NCBI GenBank assembly: GCA_964017065.1
Contig: OZ024788.1
Location: forward strand, 7,659,202-7,723,201
Direction: 5' to 3'
Length of the DNA stretch: 64,000 nt
Source of the DNA: Haliclona indistincta
Lineage: Eukaryota; Porifera; Demospongiae; Haplosclerida; Chalinidae
Shown here: piece by piece, positions 46,608-64,000 of the stretch
Layout: the number at the start of each line of letters is the position of its first letter
Numbering within the stretch: position 1 is the stretch's first letter
Translations under genes and position numbers: made by a program
Notes under the pieces: model-generated
What the model was told of the DNA's origin: nothing
Seen by the model: the letters and a program-made list of their open reading frames with translations, nothing else
Databases searched by the model: none

Positions 46608-46884
46608 TGAGCAATATAATTATAACTGCTGTTGTCAGGTTGCAGCACAAAAGTAAGGTTATGTCCAACGACGAGGACCAGCTAGATAGCTCTCTGTGGG
46701 TCAGCTACGAGGAACTAAAGATAAAGCTAGTGGGCCGCGCGCCAAGAGCCCTTGACAAAGGGTTAATCAATAATGGGTGGAGCTCGTTTCGACACTTACT
46801 TCTTGGGGTTATTTTGTGCTTGGGTGGAGCTCGTTTTGTCATTGACACTTGCCTCGAAAATCCGTCGCTTCTTTGACTTGCGCA
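46608..46884. promoter_or_regulatory. Probable shared 5' region of two unrecognised genes
   Basis: Divergent starts at 46607 (-) and 46885 (+) are 277 bases apart. An ATG at 46661 opens a frame, but I could not join it in phase to the downstream exons. Confidence 0.4.
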
Positions 46885-49021
46885 ATGTCGAATAAAGGAC
46901 AACGGAGATATAGCTTTCCACTTTTGTCACCCACCTTCCAAAGCCATCAACTGTGGACACCACTTTATCTCGACAGAATCACTATCGGTGACCCACAGTA
47001 AGCAATTTACCTAGTTATCACGTTCAAATGGTGCATTAAAAATTTTATCAAGTTATCATGGGTACTTGGAGAAGAACGTACAAAAAGAACAGCCTCATCT
47101 CAATCTTGTCACCAGAAGAGTACAAAGGTTTGGAGATAACAGTTTTTTCCTGCACAAGTAAGTTGCTATTGAACCTTTTCATTGTAATTGCTCATTTCTT
47201 TGTTAGAGATATTCCAGTTGAACAGCTGTACAACAGAACTGCTCTCAAGCGAAGTGATGTTAGGCCATGGGATGACATGTAAGTGTGTTCATAATACGAA
47301 TTTAGCCAGAAGCTTATCATTCCAAGGAACTTCCATATTCAAATAACAGTGGTATTTCTGCCACCCAGCACGTAAAAATTTCTTATTGGGAAATTTTTGT
47401 ACAAGCCATGATCAGCATATTCTTCACAATGAGGTACTAGCTCAGATGCTGGACCTACTATGCCATCTGGTAAACTATGGCTACTATGACGACCAATATG
47501 GTCACACTTAAATGCATGCTGTCCTAGAGCTCTATAGCTATTATTTTTGCGCAATAGAAACTCATTATTTTATTTTCGTAGATCTGCAGTTATACGCTCT
47601 TTGATATGATAAGTTGCTGATAAATAATTAATTATAGCTCGACTTCTAATGATTTTTATTTTAAAGAGACATTACATTTTATCTTGATTACAGAATACCT
47701 AGGCCACTCACAAGTCCTCAAGTAGTGTAAGTTTTAGTATAAAAATTAATAAGCAAAAACACAGATATAATGATGAATGATGCAGTACAATTGTATGGCT
47801 AAAAACTACATTATACATTATATAGACGCACATGTAGTTGACGTAGCCAACTTGCTTTTTTTACAGGAATTCTGAATCACATCTACCATATCCCAAAAAC
47901 CATCCCTTTTCCTCTCACATATCACAATTTGCAGTGTTTCCAAACACTCAGAGTGACTGTAGAGAAGTAGATTTATCCAGTCAGAAAATAGCTACAACTG
48001 TTCATGATGAGAAAGAATTTAAACATCTGCTAAGAGAAGCATCGACACAGACAGACCATAATATTACTCGTAATTTCAGCTTCAAGGCACAATATCAGAC
48101 ATCAATTCAACAGAAGGCTTTTTCAGGAGGAATGAGAATAGAAGATGTGTCCTTTTCTTCTCAGAAACTACCTAAAATTGAAAATAAACCAGGTGTCTAT
48201 TGGCAAATTCCTAAGACAACCTGTGGACATACTGCAGCCTTGCATCACCAGGTTTGTAACTTGCAGCCAAATAGTTCAAAATGAATTTTTTTTTTTTTCA
48301 GCGGTCTCTAACCTATCCAGCACCAAGGTCTATGTTTTGTTCAAGTGCTGGTACTGGCAGTCTTTCTCGACCACTTACTGTCAGTACACACCAAGCACTC
48401 TCAGCAGTGAACCAACAAATGACACAACGTACAACGTATAAAGACCACTTCCCCTGCTCATCTAATGATACCTCCCAATGTACTTCACTTGTAACCTCAC
48501 GGTGTCACTCAGCAGTAGACTACCGAGGCAAATATAGCAGAAAAGTGAACTTTTCTTGCAGTTTGCCACCTCAACAGCAACATCGACCTTCAACTACTGA
48601 TGCTATTAGTCAGGAAACTATGTTTGAGCAGCTTGCAGACACAACAGCTCATGCACAACGATCCTGCTGCATAATGGTTGATGAAGCTACTCAAACAGAT
48701 GATGAAAACTGCAAATCTAGTCAAGGAGAAGAAAATGAATTGGAATGGCTACTAAATTTAAGGACAGCCGAAGTTGATCAAGAACCAGCTGCAGCCAGAT
48801 CTCCATCATTAGAAAGTTTTCTATATTCAGAGATTTCAAGGCCAGCTTCAGCTCCAGTTGGCTACTACACATCAACCGCAGTTCGTCCATTTAGTCAAAA
48901 AGAAGCTCGGCAGAAGTTTAACTTAGATCATCCAGAGGCATTGCCAGATTTAAGAGAAATGGCAATTAGAACTGGAAAAAGACACACTTTTAGTGGCTTT
49001 CATGCACATTATTGGCATTAG
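46885..49021 (+). CDS. Unrecognised 465-residue protein, possibly ciliary
   Basis: Six exons (46885-46997, 47053-47127, 47207-47278, 47694-47726, 47867-48251, 48302-49021) join in phase to 465 residues beginning MSNKGQRRYSFPL. Conserved-looking islands: LYLDRITIGDPHYHGYLEK, YNRTALKRSDVRPWDD, and a C-terminal block ARQKFNLDHPEALPDLREM followed by TGKRHTFSGFHAHYWH. Between them is a poorly ordered region with two STQTD/ATQTD motifs (EASTQTD and DEATQTD), which resemble dynein light chain (LC8) binding sites. Short islands with aromatic-rich ends recall ciliary and sperm microtubule inner proteins, but I cannot name the family. The start is the first ATG that keeps phase with all exons. Confidence 0.7.
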
Positions 49022-49189
49022 TATTTGTCGTATGCATTACTATTTGTCACATGCCTATTCAAGCACTGTAGTACAAAGGTTTGGATTTGTTTTTGTAACT
49101 CACTAGACTGTCACAAATTATTTTAGCTCTGAGGACAACAATAATTTTTGTGTATGCAATTTTGTATGCAGCCACGCCCATCTACTCGA

Positions 49190-50510
49190 ATGGCATCAGC
49201 ACTCGTGAGACGTTCGCTACTTGTACGCAACAGAACCTTGAGCCGAGGCTACAGATCTGCAAGAAAAGTAACGAACAGAATACAATCAGTTAAGTCAGGA
49301 AGTAGCTACTGTTCTATATTCCGTGCCGACTGTAGACCACGTGGTCTGTCTACATCGCATGATGACGAGAGAAACAACGAATCCCAAGTTACTGATGATG
49401 ACAAATCAGAAGAAGCACACATCTCTTCCTCTGTTCAGTCGTCACAGAAAGCATTAAGTGAAGAATACAACTTGGAAAAACTACTGGATGATGTAGAAAA
49501 ACATAAAATAGGTATCAAAACATATGAGGAAGGTTACAGTAAAGGTGATGAAAGGAAGTCAACAAGTGTTCGAACAAGAGCAATGGATATTGAAGAACTT
49601 GTCGAGTTACTGAATGAAGAAAATGCACAAGACGTGTGTGTGATCAAAGTGCCAGAAGAGTTGTGTTATGTGAACTACTTTGTGGTGTGTACTGGAGCTA
49701 GTCGGAGACATCTCTTAAGAATGGCTGAACAAGTAGCTCATGAGGTTAGTAGACACGCTTATAGTTGAACGCTGAGAATTTGGGAACTCAACTGTTCAGA
49801 TAAGAGTGTCAATTTCTTTGGTTGTGCTTTAGTACGAGAGGTACATGTTTTTTTTGTAGATGAAGCATGTTAAGATGAGTCAAGGAATGAGAGCATGTGT
49901 TGAGGGAAGAGACAGTGATGATTGGATGGCTGTTGACTTGGGTAAGTAACAACATGCTGTTTTCATAAAATGCATACATGTACATTGTAGCTATTAATTA
50001 AAGTTCTAAATGACCCAAAAATAATACCGTAGACTAGAGCTGCTATCTTACACGCGTTTAATAACAACAATACGTGAAAAATAAATCCATAAAATTTAGC
50101 AATTTTGTATTGCTCTTGTTATATTTGTATCCCGCTAAAAATTTACCAAGTAATTTTGTGCCGTGAAAAATACTGGGCCTACGGTAGCAGCTAAGCTTGA
50201 CACGTACAATCGCGAGGTATGGAAGCATGACAACATCATGTATGAAACAAATTTGACTTCTACCTTAGTCAAATTGTGAATAAAGTATATAAATATTATA
50301 GCAGGAACACTTTTTCAAATATTCTGCCATTTTGTGTTTATGTCAAATGGTTTTTATTTTTTTGAAGGTAATGCTGTGGTCCATTTTATGACACCTGAGG
50401 CAAGAAACAAGTATGAATTAGAAAAATTATGGTCTCTTGGTCCACGATATGATGATCAGTTTCGTAGCGCACTCAAGCAATTGGCGTCGAGAGGAGACCT
50501 ACCAAAATAA
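49190..50510 (+). CDS. MALSU1: MALSU1 / RsfS (Iojap) ribosomal silencing factor, mitochondrial
   Basis: Three exons (49190-49744, 49860-49941, 50368-50510) give 259 residues; human MALSU1 has 234. The basic N-terminus MASALVRRSLLVRNRTLSRG looks like a mitochondrial presequence. The RsfS fold follows from about residue 130: VIKVPEELCYVNYFVVCTGA, then a DDWMAVDLG turn, GNAVVHFM and KYELEKLW. MALSU1 binds uL14m and blocks premature joining of mitochondrial ribosomal subunits during assembly of the large subunit. Two upstream in-frame ATGs exist, but the chosen start gives the best presequence. The gene follows the 46885 gene by 168 bases and converges on NHEJ1. Confidence 0.93.
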
Positions 50511-50651
50511 CTCGTGTGTGTTTATTATGTGTTAATGACTCTGTGGATATGTGTGATGTTAGCTGTGCTCAACTTGTGCTTTGGAGATTTAGTACAATGG
50601 TTCATGAACATGGTTTTTTGTTAATACAGTCAGTCAATGACCATGTGACAG

Positions 50652-53331
50652 TCACATCAGCTTCCTCTTCTTCCTCTTTCCTTTAGCTTTACTTTCTTCA
50701 ATCTGTTTCTCTAATGCTTCTCGTCTTGTCTTTTCTTGCTATTGAGAAAAAAATTGAATATAGTAATGTTTTTAGCTGACTTGGCCTAGAACTCAATGAT
50801 TTTTATGCAACCGTAATCCCATATGCCGTTTACCTGACCATGCTTACTCATTGCTCCAGTATCTATGGTAACCAATAGCAATTACAAACCTGTCGGAAAC
50901 CTAAGGGTATGCCAGCAACATTTGCAAGCCTGGTAGCAAATTAATTCTTTGGCATTTACAATGATAGTGTGTGACCAAGCTTCATTAATTTCTAGTAACA
51001 TAGTGCCAATTTTAATCAATTTTGGTATGAGACCAAGTCAGCTTGAAGGTAGTGATCAAGACAGTATGCTGTATTCACATGTCCAGGTGGATGTAAAGCA
51101 CAAGGGTACTGGTAAAATCAGGAACGGGAAACGAGGAAACGGGAAATGGGAAATGAGAAACGGCGCCATTATTGCACTAAAAACTACTAAATCCTAAACC
51201 CAAGATCCTAAAAACCTTCGCCTAACAGCGCCCAGTATGGACCTAACGGCGCCAGTATGGACCTAATGGCGCCCAGTACTATTATGGCATGTTAGGCGAA
51301 TACTGGGCGCTGTTAGGTCCATACTGGCGCCGTTAGATCCATACTGGGTGCTGTTAGGCGAAGGTTTTTAGGGTCTTGGGTTTAGGATTTAGTAGTTTTT
51401 AGTGCAATAATGGCGCCGTTTCCTATTTCCCATTTCCCGTTTCCTCGTTTCCCGTTCCTGGTTTTACCAGTACCCAAAGCACAAGTGTCGTCTTTGACCT
51501 AAGTAAACTTAATTATACCTTTTCTGGAGAGTCAGTTGGTCTTGTAGATGATTTTGATTGAGAGGAACTGGGTATTGTACTAGTTACCTCGGCATTATCA
51601 CCAACACCTTCAAAAGAGTAAGACAATAATCTGAGCAACTCACTGCTATCGATGGACAAGTGTTTGCATTCGGTTTTAGCTACACGTACATTGTTGTACC
51701 TTGTTTGGTAGCTTGCCAGTGTTGGTAGGATGTTGTTTCTTTATATAAGTTATTCCAATCAGAGCTTTTAATAAGTTTTAGTGGACGATTCACAGAATCT
51801 TCAAACTCCTAATTACGGACACAATAATTATTTTGAATCACACATTGGGACATTCTCACTTTTGATAGCACCATTTCATGATTAAATGTTTCAAAATCAA
51901 ATGTTGCCGTTTGCAAATGTTCTAAATAAAAAAAAGAGAATTTTTAACTCTGGGATGCATTCACTGGGATACATTGCATGCATACCTCTGGCAAGAATTT
52001 GTGAAGGTATAATAATAGCCAGTGCTATAAAACTTGCAAGGCAATGCATATACGTAGATTATGTGGTTAGCTAATAATTATTAACAACATACATACATGC
52101 ATATTGTGAATCAATCTATGTATTGTTGGGTACTGAAGACATAAAATCTTGTGGGCCAGACATTTCCACCCTGGAATGTCTGGCCTGCGAAACTATAAGG
52201 CATAAGTATAGACAGTTTATATTTGAAGGCCCTTAGGTAGCCTCATACCCAGGCTCTCGGCATGGGCGGCAAAAAAGAGCCTGGTATGCAATGCATGTGC
52301 GAAATGTAACCATCTGATGGTTACACCGTATACTACAGTTGATGTCCGTGCACTCTTGCTTATATCAGGATACTCATTGTTAGTTTGAAAAAACACAGAA
52401 GCAGCAGTGTTTAGGCCGGCTAAGCATGCCATGATGAAGCATTGTACTGTTACGAGCCATATCGAATGCCATGAGCGGCTCAATTTTTGGCCTGATTTCG
52501 ACAAAGTACATGTAAGTGTTCTATGTCTAGAAAGATCTCCAATTGCTCACAATTTGGTCGTGTGTACCTGGACAAGCAGCCAAGTAGATGCAGCAGCTTG
52601 TCTGAGCGTGGTTGGATCTCAAAAATCTTTCCAGCATCAATTTATATAAAGGCGGGGCGAGAGCGGTGTCTTTCAATATTATCCCGCGCTTTTCAAAATC
52701 TGGTATATGTACCTGCAATGCTCTCACTTTTCACCACCCACGCCAAGAGCCTGGGTACGAGGCTAGCCCTTAGGCTATATTTTGCAATTGATAGTCAACA
52801 TAATTCACAAAAATAGTGCTGCAGCTTATTCTACGTGTTAAAAAATTGACAGCATATTTCACAACATTCATGAAATTCACCATTTGTTTTGTGGTGCACG
52901 TTCAGCAGCAGTTCAGTGATGTATGTAATAGATATAAGCAGGAGATTACTATCACAGTGGTCTACTGTTTGTATATCACAGATTACTACTTTAGTGAAGC
53001 TCTAGAAGAATTATGGTCCACAGTTGTGAATTTTATCATTATTATAAGTGTTACTTATTGTAGAAAATCAATCAATGTACTCATGGACATCATGCATTGC
53101 TTATGGGCATATGCTGGATGTGGATGTTTTGACTTGTAAAATGCCTTACTTCTTGTCACCCTTGCTCCACTGTCTTGGTAATCCTTAATTTCCCTGTCCT
53201 TTCTGGCTATAATGTTCACTAATTCCTGTTGGCGGCGGAGCAGTTCAACAGTGACTGACATTAGTGGAGACACTAGATGAGTATTAAGCTATGGATTTGG
53301 AAGAGATCAGACTGTCAATTGAAAGGCTAAC

Positions 53332-53411
<80 letters not shown>

Positions 53412-54018
53412 TGGGAATCAGCAACAGAACAATTAAATTTCCACAGGTAGTGAGGACCTCTGGCATCTTGCAATGGACTGTCGACTGACAGAATAAACTG
53501 TTCACCAATCTGCATGGATAGTCATAATGAATAGCCTGCCAAACAAGAGTGCTGATACCGACCTCGATGGTGAACGTGCACTGTTGAGGTGATCGTAGTC
53601 TTACATCAAGCTGTTGTAGTATCACTGGCAGAGGTACATCCACAAATGGATTTAAGGACTGCTCTAGAGCAATTATAGTGATGAAAGGCAATGTGCAATA
53701 ATTATTACTATTACATGGTACAAAATTTATTAATAATGGACCCAGGACCATGTACAAATACTTTAATTGAGACTTTGAGTAAGCATTCATGTTTAGCAGA
53801 TAGACTGTGCACATACCAGAAATAAACCTCACTTTTGAGCGATCTAGCAGTGCTTTGTTTTCCAAATTTTCCTGCCACACACTAGCAAAGTCCGTCACCA
53901 ACAGCTTGTATGAATCTTTCGTAAAGAGACCTTTGATAAGGTAATCTTTTTCATCATGACTGATAGTCATCCAAGGCTGCGTTTCCAAGCAGGATTCGCC
54001 CCCTCGCCATTGCGCCAT
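50652..54018 (-). CDS. NHEJ1: NHEJ1 / XLF, non-homologous end-joining factor
   Basis: Eight exons (54018-53833, 53661-53563, 53509-53408, 53288-53150, 51921-51860, 51808-51690, 51645-51519, 50738-50652) give 306 residues; human XLF has 299. XLF bridges XRCC4-LIG4 and Ku at DNA breaks. Marks: head domain with TQPWMTI and KDSYKLLVTDF, YLWKFNCSVADSQ, the stalk helix LLRRQQELVNIIARKDREIK followed by DYQDSGA, and a C-terminal basic motif KAKGKRKKRKLM corresponding to the Ku-binding tail. The exon 3 donor lies directly in a (GT)n tract. Intron 4 (1.2 kb) and intron 7 (0.8 kb) each carry a foldback element. The exon 6 donor (51690) was chosen to keep phase. It shares a 5' region with AGAP. Confidence 0.92.
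51104..51475. mobile_element. Foldback MITE with 9-bp target duplication (NHEJ1 intron 7)
   Basis: Almost the whole 372-bp element is one inverted repeat (outer end GGGTACTGGTAAAA) with a tiny centre. AAAGCACAA is duplicated exactly at 51095-51103 and 51476-51484. Subterminal sequence contains repeated CGGGAAACGAGGAAACGGG-type words and, inside, copies of CCTAACGGCGCCAGTATGGA. A 9-bp duplication is typical of Mutator-like elements. Confidence 0.92.
52238..52765. mobile_element. Terminal-inverted-repeat element, 9-bp target duplication (NHEJ1 intron 4)
   Basis: The left end TAGCCTCATACCCAGGCTCT and the inverted right end (TAGCCTCGTACCCAGGCTCT) are flanked by GCCCTTAGG at 52229-52237 and 52766-52774. 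The element is 528 bp with no transposase frame. Derivatives of its ends occur at 30006-30055 and near 41083. Confidence 0.88.
53335..53408. repeat. (CA)n microsatellite at a splice donor
   Basis: About 37 CA units. On the minus strand they read (GT)n and begin exactly at the end of NHEJ1 exon 3, so the first GT of the tract is the splice donor. Confidence 0.97.
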
Positions 54019-54474
54019 TGTAGTAATATTCCGGTTATTTCCGTAATCTTAAAACTACTGTATTTTCTGGCGATCACCATCTCGACTGACCTCCTCGAAC
54101 CTCCTGGCTTGGTTGCTGCTATTTGAGAAGCTCGAAGGCTTGAAATCTACCCAGAGCTCTGGTAAGTAGTTTTATTCTTTGTGTCGATCTGTCTAACTTT
54201 CTTCATGTGAACTTCGCAGTATACTATATATAATAGCTAGCCAACTCCTGGCCACCTCTGTCATATCTGAATCCAGATCGCTTTCTCACGACGCTTGCAT
54301 GTACATACATGTATTGTAGAAGTGTACTCCAGTTTGATTTTTAGCGTTTAGTTGCGACAGTTCTTCGAGCGCGCAAACCCGCATGTACACAAAAACCACC
54401 AATACATGCATGTACACACACACATATGTGTATGGTCATCAACTTTCAAGTCATAATTTGATTCTTACAGTAAA
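54019..54474. promoter_or_regulatory. Shared 5' region of NHEJ1 and AGAP, with a non-coding AGAP exon
   Basis: A donor-like CTCTG/GTAAGTAG lies at about 54161, and an acceptor (TTCTTACAG) sits just before the AGAP ATG. This suggests a 5' untranslated first exon for AGAP ending near 54160. Confidence 0.5.
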
Positions 54475-63627
<9,153 letters not shown>

Positions 63628-64000
63628 GTAAAGAATACTTGTTATTATTACTAGGAGTTACGAATACGCATGAATGCCTCGCGCTGAGTTTATTAAGTAG
63701 TTATAATCGACCAGCTAAATTCGGGGGTGGGCTCGACATCAGACGGCCGGCAGGTACAGACACAGCGAGCTAGCTTCCTGTTTTCGGCCTCGTGGACTCG
63801 TGTCAGACGACCTAAGAGTCAATGCCGGTTCCGTGTATTGCTAGTAGTACTGCTGATGGCGTGCCTTGCTTCTTTTGTGGCTTTAGACTCAGGCCGCTGC
63901 TTTCTGTTTTCTCCGGCTTCCTGAGCTGAGCTAGCCACTTGGCTCTGTCAGGAGTAGACTCTGGGATCTAATCCGCCATGGTCTCAGCCCACAAGTTCTT
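63628..64000. other. Start of next AGAP intron, no coding exon seen
   Basis: It begins with a GTAAAG donor after LLIW. The sequence becomes GC-richer from about 63720 and looks like a different sequence class, perhaps a transposable element end, but I cannot classify it. Confidence 0.4.

Noticed and set aside
46661..46876. Open frame starting MSNDEDQLDSSLW upstream of the 46885 gene
   Set aside because: It has no donor that keeps phase with the downstream exons, and the ATG at 46885 joins cleanly. It may be 5' untranslated sequence.
53332..54018. One long open frame across NHEJ1 exons 1-3 and their introns
   Set aside because: The frame runs through introns and the (GT)n tract. Family alignment and splice sites give separate exons.

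Overview
The window is nuclear DNA of an early-branching animal, and a demosponge is the best guess. This rests on inference: AT-rich sequence, many GT-AG introns of only 45-80 bases, genes about 4 kb apart on both strands, metazoan gene families (SPOP, CREBZF, TIMELESS, AGAP, NHEJ1/XLF, essential myosin light chain, a TSPAN13/31-type tetraspanin), a death-domain plus SEFIR adaptor, and many short inverted-repeat elements in introns. No species was assigned. No rRNA, tRNA, CRISPR array or prokaryotic operon was seen.

I rebuilt fifteen protein genes exon by exon by following splice sites and reading phase. Left third: B3GALT6-like galactosyltransferase (-, 2810-3754); a death-domain/SEFIR adaptor (-, 4226-6853); METTL13 (+, 7005-16905); LYRM1 (+, 16998-17572); SPOP (-, 18481-21568); CREBZF (+, 21958-22776). 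Middle: essential myosin light chain (-, 23332-25250); tetraspanin (+, 26067-27665); CCDC174 (+, 27782-31974); TIMELESS (+, 32097-40183, 37 coding exons); an unrecognised Ser/Thr-rich protein (-, 40611-46607). Right third: an unrecognised 465-residue protein (+, 46885-49021); MALSU1 (+, 49190-50510); NHEJ1/XLF (-, 50652-54018); AGAP ArfGAP (+, 54475 to beyond the window edge).

The layout is dense and patterned. Five gene pairs start back to back and may share promoters: adaptor/METTL13, SPOP/CREBZF, MYL/TSPAN, unknown/unknown, NHEJ1/AGAP. Other neighbours lie head-to-tail with 90-170 bases between stop and next ATG: METTL13-LYRM1, TSPAN-CCDC174-TIMELESS, and the 46885 gene with MALSU1. The genes are mostly unrelated housekeeping and regulatory functions: elongation-factor methylation, mitochondrial ribosome assembly, fork protection, end joining, ubiquitination, Arf control and immune-type signalling.

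The unusual material is mainly repeats and one duplication. Non-autonomous elements of several target-site classes can be read directly: TTAA, TA, TTA, 6-bp and 9-bp duplications. The last METTL13 intron holds a 171-base inverted repeat, identical between arms by eye, enclosing three 60-base tandem units. A segment around 1.67-2.75 kb is repeated at 4.06-6.02 kb, and only the second copy carries the SEFIR exon. All calls are from reading the sequence; no database search was run.
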